Shown: positions 44,453-54,453, numbered from the stretch's first letter. The stretch is DNA of 64,000 bases from Alicyclobacillus_A sp963788285 (GCA_963788285.1 CAWBGB010000012.1:496001-560000); one strand, 5' to 3'. The notes: generated by a model from the letters alone, not told the origin. A program made the numbers and translations.

Positions 44453-44881
44453 TCACTTTGGGGTCACAACGAGGTAAGCCTCCATCGGCCCTTCGTGGTC
44501 AGCGGCGGCGTGCGCAGTGCAAATCAACCGAAAGAATCCCGCCTTGTCCGCTTTGAACTTGAGAACCGTCACCTGATTGCGGTGCACAACCCCTTGAATT
44601 CCGTATCCTTCCAGTTCGACAGGGTGATCATGACCCTTGAGTCCTCGAATCTTGATGACCACGTCGTCTCCCTGTCCCGCGACGTACACGGCCGGATCAA
44701 ACCGATATACTTCGATGGTTGAACCGTCCTTCTGTTTCGCGGCGATTTCGTTCGTGACGACTTGGTACGTACGCGTAGCCGCACTGGCCTCAGGGATTCC
44801 ACCCGTCCCCAAGCCCGCCAGCCCAACGCCCAGAAGGCCTACCACTCCGTACTTCGTCCGTCTGTATGAAAAACGCGCCAT
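44453..44881 (-). CDS. Secreted cupredoxin-domain protein
   Basis: 142 residues from the ATG at 44881, after AAGGTGGG. A signal peptide with paired Arg (SYRRTKYGVVGLLGVGLAGLG) ends near ASA. The mature part is a cupredoxin: the N-terminal ligand His is in KGHDHPVELEGYG, and FRLICTAHAAADHEGPMEAYLVV supplies Cys, His and Met, a type-1 copper arrangement rather than the paired-Cys CuA site. It may act as a small electron carrier outside the membrane. It lies 85 bases downstream of the ABC exporter genes. Confidence 0.8.
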   Translation of the reverse strand: MARFSYRRTKYGVVGLLGVGLAGLGTGGIPEASAATRTYQVVTNEIAAKQKDGSTIEVYRFDPAVYVAGQGDDVVIKIRGLKGHDHPVELEGYGIQGVVHRNQVTVLKFKADKAGFFRLICTAHAAADHEGPMEAYLVVTPK

Positions 44882-44966
44882 GTGCAACCCACCTTGGCAA
44901 TCTGAGGCTTCGTTTTGCACGTGTACAAGCGAAGTAGAAACGAAGCCTTCTATTGCTGTTATTTTC

Positions 44967-46772
44967 CTAATTAGGTTGCTCGATTTGCAGAGATTCATAC
45001 TCAATCCCCGACTTGGCGTGCAAGTCCGCATAGAGTCCACCGAGAGCGAGCAGCTCCTCGTGCTTTCCGCGCTCGACAATACGACCGCTTTCCAATACGT
45101 AGATGCAGTCCGCGCGACGAATGGTGGACAAGCGATGGGCAATCACAAGGGTAGTTCGATTCTGCGCGACCGCCTGCAGGCCGCGGCTGACCAGTTCCTC
45201 GGTCTTGCTGTCGAGATTTGCTGTGGCCTCGTCCAGAATCAACACGCGCGGGTTCAGGCAGACAATCCGAGCAAACGAAATCAGTTGCCGCTCGCCCATA
45301 GACAAATTGGCACCCTTACTGTACAGATGCGTGTGATACCCATCCGGGAGCTTCTGCACAATGTCATGCACTCCAACTGCTTTCGCTGCTTCCACGACTT
45401 GTTCCTCCGGGATGTCCTCTCGGAACAAGCGGATGTTGTCCAAAACCGTGCCTGTGAACAAATTGGCTTCCTGCTGGACGAGGCCAATGACTTTTCGCAA
45501 ATCGCGCTGACGAAATTCGCGTAGGTCGGTGCCGTCGAGCAGAATCTGGCCGACGGTCGGATCGTAAAAACGGACGAGCAAACTCATCAAGGAGCTCTTG
45601 CCCGCACCTGTCGGACCGACAAATCCGACAAAGGAACCCGGCTCTACGTGAAAGGAAATGTCTCGGAGTACAGGCTGCCCTTCTTTGTAGGCAAACGACA
45701 CATCCCGAAACTCCACTTCTCCGCACACGTCCGCGGGTGTAATTCGCTTGGCATCTGGAGCGTCCACGATAGCCGGCTCGACGGACAAGATGTTGCCGAT
45801 CCGGTCGGCCGCCACCGCTGTCGATTGCAACGTATTCCACTGTTGCGTGATGGAGTTAATCGGCTGGAAAAATTGCTGAATGTAGTTGATGAACGCGTAC
45901 AGCGTGCCGAACAGGATGGCACCGTGCAACACCGCACCGCCGCCAATCCAGACCACGGCCGCCACCGCCGCGTTGCCGAGCATCTCAAACGTACGGTTAA
46001 ACATCACGGAAATGCGGTACTCACGGACATTTGCGGATCTGTGGCTAAGATTGAGCTCCTCGAACCGACGAGCCTGTCGGCGTTCCTGGTGGAAGATTTG
46101 GATGATGCGAATGCCCGCCAAGTTTTCAGCCAAAAACGCCATAGTGTTGGACAACCGAGTCCGCGTCGTCTGGTAGGCGCCCCGCAGACGCTTTCTAAAG
46201 ACGGCGGAGATACCAAACAAAAACGGAATCAATACCATGCAGTATGAGGCAATCCGCACGTCCAACTCAAACATGGCAACAATGACCATCACCAGGGACA
46301 GACCATCGCGCAGCATACTCAAAAAAAAGTTTGTGAAGAACTGGCTCACCGTTTCCGTGTCGTTGGAAACGTTGGTCACCAGACGGCCGATGGCGTTGGT
46401 GTCAAAGAAAGCCATCGACTGGCGCTCAATATGCTTGAACAGGGCCAAGCGAATTTCACGAATGACATTTTGCCCCGCGTACTGGACAACCAGAATCTGA
46501 ACGTAGTTGGCGACCAGGCTGACGAGTACAACCATCACATAAAGGAGGCTGACCGTCCACAAACCGTGCATGTTGGGATGCGCGGCGGAAATGTCGTCGT
46601 CGATGGCAACCTTGACGAGGTACGGCTGTAAAACCGATGAGGCGTTGTACACGAGGACGAGCACCCCAACCGCTGCAAAGTGCCACCGATAGGGCTTGGC
46701 GTACGGCAAGAGCCGCAGCAGACTACCAAGCCCCTTGTTTCTTGGCTCTCCTTTCTCTGTTTGTGTCTTCAC
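44967..46772 (-). CDS. ABC exporter half-transporter, subunit B (catalytic-site Glu intact)
   Basis: 601 residues: six membrane helices, then an ATPase with Walker A GPTGAGKSSLM, signature LSMGERQLISFARI, Walker B VLILDEATANLD and switch IAHRLST. The catalytic Glu is present but the signature is non-canonical (LSMGE instead of LSGGQ). Its GTG start overlaps the stop of the partner gene (GTGA) behind GGAGGTGGGGG, so the two are made together. Together they match heterodimeric multidrug exporters such as YheI/YheH or BmrC/BmrD. Confidence 0.92.
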   Translation of the reverse strand: MKTQTEKGEPRNKGLGSLLRLLPYAKPYRWHFAAVGVLVLVYNASSVLQPYLVKVAIDDDISAAHPNMHGLWTVSLLYVMVVLVSLVANYVQILVVQYAGQNVIREIRLALFKHIERQSMAFFDTNAIGRLVTNVSNDTETVSQFFTNFFLSMLRDGLSLVMVIVAMFELDVRIASYCMVLIPFLFGISAVFRKRLRGAYQTTRTRLSNTMAFLAENLAGIRIIQIFHQERRQARRFEELNLSHRSANVREYRISVMFNRTFEMLGNAAVAAVVWIGGGAVLHGAILFGTLYAFINYIQQFFQPINSITQQWNTLQSTAVAADRIGNILSVEPAIVDAPDAKRITPADVCGEVEFRDVSFAYKEGQPVLRDISFHVEPGSFVGFVGPTGAGKSSLMSLLVRFYDPTVGQILLDGTDLREFRQRDLRKVIGLVQQEANLFTGTVLDNIRLFREDIPEEQVVEAAKAVGVHDIVQKLPDGYHTHLYSKGANLSMGERQLISFARIVCLNPRVLILDEATANLDSKTEELVSRGLQAVAQNRTTLVIAHRLSTIRRADCIYVLESGRIVERGKHEELLALGGLYADLHAKSGIEYESLQIEQPN

Positions 46773-48532
46773 GCCCCCACCTCCTCCGTTGCCGCCTCCT
46801 GGAGTTTGTACAGCGAAGCGTACAAGCCACCCTGTTGAACCAGTTCCTCGTGCGTACCACGCTCAACAATGCGCCCTTTGTCCAGTACGAGAATGACATC
46901 CGCATGGCGGACAGCGGACAGTCGATGTGCGACGATGATGGTTGTCTTCCCACGCCGGATCCGCCGGATATTTTGTAGAATCTGCTTTTCCGTATTCATG
47001 TCCACGGCGGACAGGCTGTCGTCGAGAATGAGAATTGGCGCGTCTTTCAAGAACGCCCGGGCAATCGCCGCGCGCTGCTTCTGGCCGCCAGACAAAGCCA
47101 CCCCGCGCTCTCCGATGAGCGTGTCCAGCCCGTCTGGAAATGACTCAATCTCGTTCCGGAAACAAGCGTCTTCAGCGGCTTCCAAGAGCTCGTCTCTGGT
47201 GGCATTCTCACGGGAGAAACCGATGTTTTCACCAATCGTGGTAGAGAACAAAAATCCGTCCTGGGGCACGTAGGAAATACTCTCGCGAAGCGTTTCCAAC
47301 CGCAGGCTGTGAACGTCGTATCCGTCGACGCGGACCGTGCCTTTCGGCGGATCGAAAATTCGCGGCAACAGGTTGACCAGCGTCGTTTTACCAGCACCGG
47401 TTCGACCGACAATCCCGATGGTTTGACCGCGGTGGACGCGAAAATGGATGTCCGCAAGGGCGGGTTGCAATCCGTCCGGATAGCGGAACTCCGTCAAATC
47501 GACTTCGATGTCCCCGGTGAGGTGGTCCACTTCCACCGGATGTTCCGGGTCTTTGATGTCCGGTTCCTCTCCGAGTAGCACCTCCAGTCGTTTGAGCGAG
47601 GCCGACGCGCGCTGGAAGTAGTTAAACACGAAACCCATTTGCTGCAGCGGCGTAATCAACATCGCCAGGTACAAGGTAAATGCGACAAACGCCCCGAGTG
47701 GAATTTGCCTATCCATCGTCAGGTAGCCGCCGTACGACAGGGTAATGGCGAAACTGACCGACCCCGTGAACGGAATCAGCGTCTGAAACAAGCCGCTTTG
47801 CCGAAACACAGCCATTTGGCGGTGAACAATCAGATCCACCTTTTCCGCGAATCGATTCTCCTCTACATCCTCGTTGGCGGTCGCCTTGATGAGGCGGATG
47901 GCTGACAGGCTTTCTTCCGTGACAGCCGCCATTTCGGAAAGCGCCTCCTGCGCTTCTCGCAAGGCGTTGCGGATGCGCGGACCCCACCAAATGATGAAGA
48001 CAGGCAGCGCCAACAGCGGGATCATACTGACCAGCGTGAGTTTGACACTGACGGTTCGGAACGTCATGAACAGCGTGGTGATGAGCAAGAACACGGCGTT
48101 GGTCAGGAGGTTCATACCACCCGTCAACGCATCACGGACGGCGCGTACGTCGTTCATCGCGTGATTGAGGAGATCACCAATGCTGCGCTGCCGAAAATAC
48201 CCAGTCGATAAGGACTCCCAATGGCGGAACAGCCGTCTTCGCAACCGGTATTCGAACTCTCTGCCAAGTTGTCCGTTTCGCAACTGGCCAATGCCGTACA
48301 ACACGACGTATCCGCTGCCCACCAGCAGGAGCAACCACACGTAATGCAGCAGTTGGGCTCCCGTCAATCGCCCCGCTTGCAACGTGTCTGTGAAGCGTCC
48401 GAGAATGTTCGGAAACTGTACCATTACGATTTCAGAGGCAACGATGGACAATATGGAAACGAGATAAGACCATTTTTTTGAGAGCATAAATTGTTTTAGT
48501 AAATGCTTTGGGCTCTCCACCGGATGATGCAT
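46769..48532 (-). CDS. ABC exporter half-transporter, subunit A (degenerate catalytic site)
   Basis: 587 residues with six membrane helices and an ATPase: Walker A GRTGAGKTTLVN, canonical signature LSGGQKQRAAIARAF, Walker B ILILDDSLSAVD, switch VAHRLSA. The residue after the Walker B Asp is Asp instead of the catalytic Glu, the usual lesion of one partner in asymmetric exporters. With the other subunit it would form one active and one degenerate ATP site. GGAGGTGAC precedes the ATG. First gene of a two-gene operon. Confidence 0.92.
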   Translation of the reverse strand: MHHPVESPKHLLKQFMLSKKWSYLVSILSIVASEIVMVQFPNILGRFTDTLQAGRLTGAQLLHYVWLLLLVGSGYVVLYGIGQLRNGQLGREFEYRLRRRLFRHWESLSTGYFRQRSIGDLLNHAMNDVRAVRDALTGGMNLLTNAVFLLITTLFMTFRTVSVKLTLVSMIPLLALPVFIIWWGPRIRNALREAQEALSEMAAVTEESLSAIRLIKATANEDVEENRFAEKVDLIVHRQMAVFRQSGLFQTLIPFTGSVSFAITLSYGGYLTMDRQIPLGAFVAFTLYLAMLITPLQQMGFVFNYFQRASASLKRLEVLLGEEPDIKDPEHPVEVDHLTGDIEVDLTEFRYPDGLQPALADIHFRVHRGQTIGIVGRTGAGKTTLVNLLPRIFDPPKGTVRVDGYDVHSLRLETLRESISYVPQDGFLFSTTIGENIGFSRENATRDELLEAAEDACFRNEIESFPDGLDTLIGERGVALSGGQKQRAAIARAFLKDAPILILDDSLSAVDMNTEKQILQNIRRIRRGKTTIIVAHRLSAVRHADVILVLDKGRIVERGTHEELVQQGGLYASLYKLQEAATEEVGA

Positions 48533-48663
48533 GAAGTTCAGTCACCTCCATCATCCCCTGAACCGTCCGGCCGTCATGACAACGGAGCGGCGGGGCGCTT
48601 CTTGCGCACACCGCCGCCGAGCTGTCATTTGGAATCTATTGTACAAGATATCTACACGGGTTA

Positions 48664-50016
48664 CTATTGCATGTTCTTTAGACGCGCCTGAATGTCGCGT
48701 TGCTGTGCCTCAAACCCCGGCTTCCCGAGCAGGGCGAACATGTTGACCTTGTACGCCTCGACACCTGGTTGGTTGAACGGATTCACACCGAGCAACAAGC
48801 CGCTGACAGCACAGGCCAGCTCAAAGAAGTAGAATAGTTGTCCGAGTGCTTTTTCCGTTTGCTCTGGCACGGTGACCAACAAATTGGGGACTTGCCCGTC
48901 CGCGTGCGCAAGTTGCGTAGCAATTCGCGCGGTGTCGTTCACCCACGACAGTGGCTTGCCGGCAAGGTACTCCAATCCGTCGTCGACCTGCGCGTCCGAC
49001 GGCAGCGTAAGGTCGACGGACGGTGTCTGCACCTGAATAACGGTTTCAAACAGGTTGCGAAATCCTTCCTGTACGTATTGTCCCAGCGAGTGCAAGTCCG
49101 TGGTGTACGCCACCGAAGACGGATAAATACCTTTGAGGTCCTTGCCTTCGCTTTCGCCGAACAACTGCTTCCACCACTCCGCAAACATCTTCAGAGATGG
49201 TTCGTAGTAGGCCAGCACTTCCGTGGTTTTTCCTTTGCGATACAACGCGTTACGGACAGCAGCGTATCGGTACGCCGGGTTGTCTATAAGGGACGACGTG
49301 TTCAGCCTCTGCTCTTCCTCCGCTGCCCCCTGAAGCAGTTGTTTGATATCCACGCCGACGGCTGCAAGCGGCAACAACCCTACAGGCGTCAGCACCGAGT
49401 ACCGACCACCGACATCATCCGGAATCACAAACGTCGTGTAACCTTCTTCATCCGCTAGCTTTTTCAGCGCGCCCTTGGCCTGGTCTGTCGTGACGTAAAT
49501 CCGCTTGCGCGCCTCCTGGGGACCGACGCGTTCCTGCAACCATGCGCGCAAAATCCGAAACGCCACGGCTGGCTCGGTCGTCGTTCCGGACTTGGAGATT
49601 ACGTTCAGACAGACCCGCTTGCCTTTGAGGATGCTTAACAACTGGTGCAGTGCCACCGGACTGAGGTGATTGCCAGCGAAGTATAGCTCAGGTCCGCCGC
49701 GCAATTCTTGCGGTAGCTGGTTGTAGTACTCGGGCTTCACCCACTCAAACGCGGCGCGCGCCCCCAGGTACGAACCGCCGATGCCAATCACCACCAGGGC
49801 GTCTGCCTGCTGGCGAATTTCAGCAGCCGCTTGGAGAATATCTTCGAAGCCTTTTTGCAACGTTTGACTCGGCAGGTGAAGCCATCCGAGGAAATCCCCA
49901 CCGGGCACGCTTCCTTGATGCAACCGCCGATGCGCATCATCGACAAACGGCTGCAACTGAAGCCATTCGTCGTCTGTGACGTAGTCCTTAGCAAATTGAA
50001 CATTGAGATCAATCAC
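48664..50016 (-). CDS. pgi: Glucose-6-phosphate isomerase
   Basis: 450 residues, the length of B. subtilis Pgi. ALVVIGIGGSYLGARAAFEW, the sugar-phosphate loop ISKSGTTTEPAVAFR, DDVGGRYSVLTPVGLLPLA and PFNQPGVEAYK are diagnostic. It interconverts glucose-6-phosphate and fructose-6-phosphate. I place the start at the GTG at 50016 (IDLNVQFAKDYV), 10 bases after AAGGAG; an ATG at 50049 would lie upstream of that site. Confidence 0.95.
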   Translation of the reverse strand: MIDLNVQFAKDYVTDDEWLQLQPFVDDAHRRLHQGSVPGGDFLGWLHLPSQTLQKGFEDILQAAAEIRQQADALVVIGIGGSYLGARAAFEWVKPEYYNQLPQELRGGPELYFAGNHLSPVALHQLLSILKGKRVCLNVISKSGTTTEPAVAFRILRAWLQERVGPQEARKRIYVTTDQAKGALKKLADEEGYTTFVIPDDVGGRYSVLTPVGLLPLAAVGVDIKQLLQGAAEEEQRLNTSSLIDNPAYRYAAVRNALYRKGKTTEVLAYYEPSLKMFAEWWKQLFGESEGKDLKGIYPSSVAYTTDLHSLGQYVQEGFRNLFETVIQVQTPSVDLTLPSDAQVDDGLEYLAGKPLSWVNDTARIATQLAHADGQVPNLLVTVPEQTEKALGQLFYFFELACAVSGLLLGVNPFNQPGVEAYKVNMFALLGKPGFEAQQRDIQARLKNMQ

Positions 50017-50154
50017 AATGACTTCGCTCCTTTCTTTGGAAACAGACATCCAACGTCGGAAGTGAACGTACCTCTGGCAATGTCACTGCACCGACGAGAG
50101 ACGGCTATTATCAGTGGTAGCACAAGTTGGCAAACGATACAAATGGCAGCGCAG

Positions 50155-51687
50155 TCACGTCAACCTCGGCAAAAACCACCCGGCCAGAGCGTACAACACC
50201 GTAGACGCGCCAGCGACGTACAAGGCCGGTTTTAACTTGTAGCGCGCGTAGCTCATGACCGGGAGTTTCATGACCGTGGCCATCGCAACTGTACCGTCAC
50301 TCAGTGGCGACGCAAACCCACCGAACGTTCCGCTCGCAAACACAGCCCCTGCAACCATCGGAACGGAAGCACCCGTACCTGCAGCCAGTGAAAAACCGAG
50401 CGGCAGCAGCATGCCCCACGTACCGAACGAACTGCCGATAATGTACGACAACACACATCCGAATGCAAATAGGACCGGTGCAATCAACGCGGGTGGAACC
50501 ATGTGCCCAATCGTTCGTTGGGTGTATTCGGTAAAGCCAAGATCGTTCGACACCGCCGAGACAGCCCAGACCAATACCAACAGGACAATGACGTTCATCA
50601 TTTCGTTTCCGCCAGCAATGACCCCAAACAACGTTCTTTGTATGGGTTGACGCTGCACTGCGTACCAGATGAGACTGACAAGGAGTGTGACAAGCAGGGC
50701 TTGCAACATGGCCCTGGCCGAATCCGCCACCGCCAGCGCCTGCCAAAATCCAGTCGCGTGTTCGTGCCCATTCCACCAAGTGAAAAATAACGTCAGGGTG
50801 AGTAGCAGCACAATCGGCACGGCGAGGTTGGACAGCTTCGGAGGAACCTGTTCTGACAGGACCTCCACCGGATCTACGTATTCGTCCCGCTTCTGTGCTT
50901 TCTTCGACGCTTGGGCAGGCGTTGGGCTCAATTCCGTCGAAGCCTCCACTTGCGCCAACTGGGACGTCAATCGCAATCTCGTCTCCGTCGTCAAAGCGCG
51001 GGCGTTTCCGTTTGAGACAGCGCGGGTCGGTACCTCCTGTTTTGGCGATGGCGCGAACGTCGTGTACAACCCGTACCCCATCATCAGCAGCGCAAAGAAG
51101 TTCAGCGGGAGGCTCAGAAGAAACATGTGGAATGCCGACCCTACCAATTCATGGTGTCGCGCAGAGGTACTGATGAGCCCGACCATATATCCCACGAATG
51201 CCGTGCCGATGGGCACCAAAGCGCAGAGCGGCGTGGAAGTCACGTCAATGATGAACGCGACTCGTTCCGGGGAAATGCGCAGTCGAGAGAAAACTTCTTT
51301 CATCACGGGCGCCACAGTGATAATCCGGAAGTCAGGCGCCATGAACGTGGCCGCAGCCGACAGCCAGGTGACAGCAAAAGCTCCTCTTGCGGATCGGACA
51401 CGCTCCGACATCCAGTGCGCAAATCCGCTCACCCCGCCCGTGACGCGTACCAGCCCCACAAATGCGCCAAAACCGTACAGAAATACGACCAACCGCAGGT
51501 TGTCCGGGACTGCTAGTTCCTTGAGTATGTAGTTGAGCGTGGCATCCACACCACCGAGGACGGAGGGATGGAGCATGTACGCGCCTACCAACAGCCCTGC
51601 CATCAACCCGGGCAAGACTTGGCGCGTCCAGATGGCTACGGGAATGACAACGAGAAATGGGACAAGCGACGAGACGCTGCCGTACAC
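50155..51687 (-). CDS. NhaC-family Na+/H+ antiporter
   Basis: 510 residues, about twelve membrane segments, with a cytosolic hydrophilic loop (about 205-265, KQEVPTRAVSNGNARALTTETRLRL to KKAQKRDEYVDPVEVLSEQVPP) in the middle. FMAPDFRIITVAPVMKEVF, DVTSTPLCALVPIGTAFVGYMVG and IIGSSFGTWGMLLPLGFSLA fit the NhaC/YheL-like branch of ion transporters. It probably exchanges Na+ or a small acid for H+. GTG start behind AAAGGAGTC. Confidence 0.8.
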   Translation of the reverse strand: MYGSVSSLVPFLVVIPVAIWTRQVLPGLMAGLLVGAYMLHPSVLGGVDATLNYILKELAVPDNLRLVVFLYGFGAFVGLVRVTGGVSGFAHWMSERVRSARGAFAVTWLSAAATFMAPDFRIITVAPVMKEVFSRLRISPERVAFIIDVTSTPLCALVPIGTAFVGYMVGLISTSARHHELVGSAFHMFLLSLPLNFFALLMMGYGLYTTFAPSPKQEVPTRAVSNGNARALTTETRLRLTSQLAQVEASTELSPTPAQASKKAQKRDEYVDPVEVLSEQVPPKLSNLAVPIVLLLTLTLFFTWWNGHEHATGFWQALAVADSARAMLQALLVTLLVSLIWYAVQRQPIQRTLFGVIAGGNEMMNVIVLLVLVWAVSAVSNDLGFTEYTQRTIGHMVPPALIAPVLFAFGCVLSYIIGSSFGTWGMLLPLGFSLAAGTGASVPMVAGAVFASGTFGGFASPLSDGTVAMATVMKLPVMSYARYKLKPALYVAGASTVLYALAGWFLPRLT

Positions 51688-51887
51688 GGAAAGACTCCTT
51701 TCCTGGTTATACTACCAAGGACAGTCTTTCCATAACGTGCGTCTGCAAGGCGGGATTCATACGGGGCAACGCGGAAGTCGTCACGACAGGACAAGGGCCG
51801 GGCGAAGATCCTACCACGGGCGCTCCACTCGACCCAAAGCTACACTCAAACATCGGTTGCCAACCAGCCGTATCAATAATCAGTGCG

Positions 51888-52100
51888 TTACTCTTTCTTG
51901 GAAAACATGTTGACACCGAACGCTTGCGGCAGCAAATAAACACCCGCAATGCCTACCAGCACGTAGACAATGCGGCTCACCAACGCGTCAGATCCACCAC
52001 ATAACGCTGCCACGAAGTCGAATTGAAAGAAGCCGACCAGCAACCAGTTGAGAGCCCCTAACAAGACGAGCCACCACGCCGCTTTCTCTAGCACTGCCAT
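51888..52100 (-). CDS. DUF378 family small membrane protein
   Basis: 70 residues from the ATG at 52100 (GGTGAGGAGG upstream). EKAAWWLVLLGALNWLLVGFFQFDFVAALCGG and VSRIVYVLVGIAGVYLL are the two helices that define DUF378, a family of unknown function common in Firmicutes. The preceding interval 51690-51887 holds no supported gene. Confidence 0.85.
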   Translation of the reverse strand: MAVLEKAAWWLVLLGALNWLLVGFFQFDFVAALCGGSDALVSRIVYVLVGIAGVYLLPQAFGVNMFSKKE

Positions 52101-52223
52101 TTTCCTCCTCACCATCCGGGTTGAGGTGTCAGTGCCACCCCGGCGCCCACCTTGTGCGCGAGTAGACGCCGCTCATGAGCAGACGCCCCTACTCGTACAT
52201 ATGTGTGAGAGATTTGCAAAATT

Positions 52224-52259
52224 CCACTAGAGTGGTGCGTCTCTATTTTGCAACTCGCT
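52224..52259. repeat. 36-bp intergenic repeat, copy 1
   Basis: Shares CACTAGAGTGGT and CTATTTTGCAA blocks with a copy at 57291-57326. It contains the inverted repeat CCACT-AG-AGTGG and is flanked by TTGCAAAAT/ATTTTGCAA arms (52214-52252). It lies 14 bases past the stop of the HAD gene. Confidence 0.55.
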
Positions 52260-52273
52260 AAATGGACCAGGGC

Positions 52274-52996
52274 TTAGACCCGCCGTGCTTGTTCCATTTT
52301 TGCAATGGTCGACAGGACGTCTTCAGCGGTACGCACGGCTGCGTGCCCCTGACGGCGGCCAGGCATGATGGGATCCGGAACGTACCAGAGAGCGTCCATG
52401 CCGAACACTTTTGCGCCTTCATAGTCTGCACGATAGTTGTCCCCCACCATCAATGCCTCCTTGGCGCTCACCTGCAACGCATCGCAAGCCGCCTGGTACA
52501 CTGCTGGATGGGGTTTGGCCTTGCCGACGTGCTCTGAGATAATCAGCGCAGACTCCGGAATAAAGCGGTCAATGCCGGCAATCGTCATCTTTCGCCACTG
52601 CAAGTCAGGCGATCCGTTGGTGACCACCCCGAGTATGTACTTCGCCGCCAACGCCTCCAACATCTCCGTCGTCCCTGGATAGGCGAACACGGTCTCCTCA
52701 AGGGTGGACATATACACGTCGTTAAACCGATCTGCTTCGCTGTCCGTCTTCTCTACGTTGTAATCCTGCCAGGTACGTAGAAAGCGCAGCCTGCGCAACT
52801 CAGCCATGGTGATTTCCCGCCTGTCGTACAATGCCCACAGGTCCTCGTGGTGCGCGAGAAATCGACGGATGAAATCCTCTGGAACAGCCCCGTTGTACAT
52901 CTGGTTCACGGTAAGGTCGAGGCTGAGCTTGTGTTGAAGATTCGTGTCCACCAGGGTGTGATCCAAGTCAAAAAAGATGGCTCTGTACTTTCCCAT
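52274..52996 (-). CDS. HAD-superfamily hydrolase, YjjG-type nucleotidase-like
   Basis: 240 residues from the ATG at 52996, after AGGAGGGG. Motif I FFDLDHTLVDTN, motif II VVTNGSPDLQWRK, motif III GKAKPHPAVYQAACD and motif IV MVGDNYRADYEGAKVFGM. The helical cap (QMYNGAVPEDFIRRFLAHHEDLWALYD) makes it a C1-cap HAD of the YjjG/YfnB branch, which dephosphorylates nucleotides, including damaged pyrimidines. It is divergent from the nucleobase permease at 53161. Confidence 0.85.
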   Translation of the reverse strand: MGKYRAIFFDLDHTLVDTNLQHKLSLDLTVNQMYNGAVPEDFIRRFLAHHEDLWALYDRREITMAELRRLRFLRTWQDYNVEKTDSEADRFNDVYMSTLEETVFAYPGTTEMLEALAAKYILGVVTNGSPDLQWRKMTIAGIDRFIPESALIISEHVGKAKPHPAVYQAACDALQVSAKEALMVGDNYRADYEGAKVFGMDALWYVPDPIMPGRRQGHAAVRTAEDVLSTIAKMEQARRV

Positions 52997-53160
52997 GTCA
53001 TCCCCTCCTGTGCTTCCTTCATGGTACAACAGTCTCAAACACTATCGAACCTGTGCACAAGAAGTAGGTCCAAAAGTTCCCATTCACAGAGACGTCCTAG
53101 TGTACAATAAGTAGATGTTTCATATCGGTGCTGTCCATGAAAGAGGAGTGACATGCGCGC

Positions 53161-54453
53161 ATGTCCCGTAGTGCATTTGTAAACGTCGTCGCAGGAATCC
53201 AGTGGCTCGGGTTCATGTTTGCCAACACCGTCGTGATTCCTCTATCCGTTGGTACGGCGTTCCACCAAACACCCGAAGCCATCGCTGGCGCTATGGCGAG
53301 GTCATTTTTGATCACTGGCCTTGCCTGTTTGATCCAGGTTTGCTTTGGACATCGGTTGCCGCTGATGGAAGGACAATCCGGTATGTGGTGGGGCGTCATT
53401 CTCGGACTCGTACAGATGGGTACAGCATCCGGTATCCCGATGGCCATGCTCGGTGGAAGTGTCAGTGTCGGGATCCTTCTCGGCGGCCTTGTTGTTATGG
53501 TCTGTGGCGCATTGGGAATGCACCGGATACTGAATCGGCTGTTCACGCCTGTCGTGATGGCGGTGCTGCTGTTCCTGTTGGCCGCCCAGTTGATAGACAT
53601 TTTCTTCAAGGGGATGGTCGGCGTGTCGCAGTACGGGCACATCCAAGGTCCAGTGGCACTCTTGTCCATTGGCCTGGTGGTGCTGGTCAGCACGTTGACC
53701 ATTTGGGGAAAAGGTCTGCTGAGCAACTTCTCGATTCTTATTGGGCTGACCACGGGCTGGATTGCGTACGTACTGCAATTTGGGGCGAGCACAACGATGG
53801 TGCAGCCCAAGTGGCATGACATCGCTCAGGTATTCTCCTGGGGAACCCCGCACTTTCATCAGGGCATCGTCGTCACGTGCGTGATCACATCCCTTTTAAA
53901 CACCACCAACACGGTTGCGACGCTGCGCGCGGCGGAGCCGTTGTTCGATAGACCGCTGTCAGCCAGTGATTATCAGCGGTCACTCGTGCTATCGGGACTA
54001 TTTACAGCGGTGTCAGGTCCGCTCACGCTGGTGCCCTACGCACCGTACACGTCGTCCATCGGATTCTTGCGGACAACGCGGCTCTTCTCTCGCGCGCCGT
54101 TTGTCATCGGCGCGGCGATGTTTACCCTGTTCGGCTTCATCCCCCCGCTGTCCGGCTTTTTCTCCACGTTGCCCATCAGTGTCGGCGACGCCGTGCTGTT
54201 TGTCGCTTACCTGCAGCTGTTTGGATCCGCATTGAGCAACCTGGACGGGCTGACGTACGACTTTCGAAGTATCTTTCGGATTGCGTTGCCCATTCTCGTC
54301 GGCCTTGCCATTCAAAGCATGCCGTCCGATAATTTTTCGACGTTGCCCACATACGTGCAGTCGCTCTTGAGCAACGGCATGTTGATTGGCATTCTCCTCT
54401 CCATCGTCCTCGAGACCTTCCCCTGGGAGAACATGAAACAGGCCTCCGGGTAA
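53161..54453 (+). CDS. NCS2-family nucleobase permease
   Basis: 430 residues, about 14 membrane segments. VVAGIQWLGFMFANTVVIPLSVGTAF, the EGQSGMWWG loop and PYAPYTSSIGFLRTTRLFSR (signature loop) match nucleobase:cation symporter-2 proteins. It is clearly different from the pbuX product (no NVGLVSMTG motif), so the substrate probably differs, perhaps uracil or another base. AGAGGAGTG precedes the ATG by 9 bases. No riboswitch is seen upstream. Confidence 0.85.
   Translation: MSRSAFVNVVAGIQWLGFMFANTVVIPLSVGTAFHQTPEAIAGAMARSFLITGLACLIQVCFGHRLPLMEGQSGMWWGVILGLVQMGTASGIPMAMLGGSVSVGILLGGLVVMVCGALGMHRILNRLFTPVVMAVLLFLLAAQLIDIFFKGMVGVSQYGHIQGPVALLSIGLVVLVSTLTIWGKGLLSNFSILIGLTTGWIAYVLQFGASTTMVQPKWHDIAQVFSWGTPHFHQGIVVTCVITSLLNTTNTVATLRAAEPLFDRPLSASDYQRSLVLSGLFTAVSGPLTLVPYAPYTSSIGFLRTTRLFSRAPFVIGAAMFTLFGFIPPLSGFFSTLPISVGDAVLFVAYLQLFGSALSNLDGLTYDFRSIFRIALPILVGLAIQSMPSDNFSTLPTYVQSLLSNGMLIGILLSIVLETFPWENMKQASG

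Noticed and set aside
51690..51887. Plus-strand peptide NAEVVTTGQGPGEDPTTGAPLD in a gene-free gap
   Set aside because: Looks somewhat protein-like but has no start with a ribosome site and runs into the DUF378 gene antisense.
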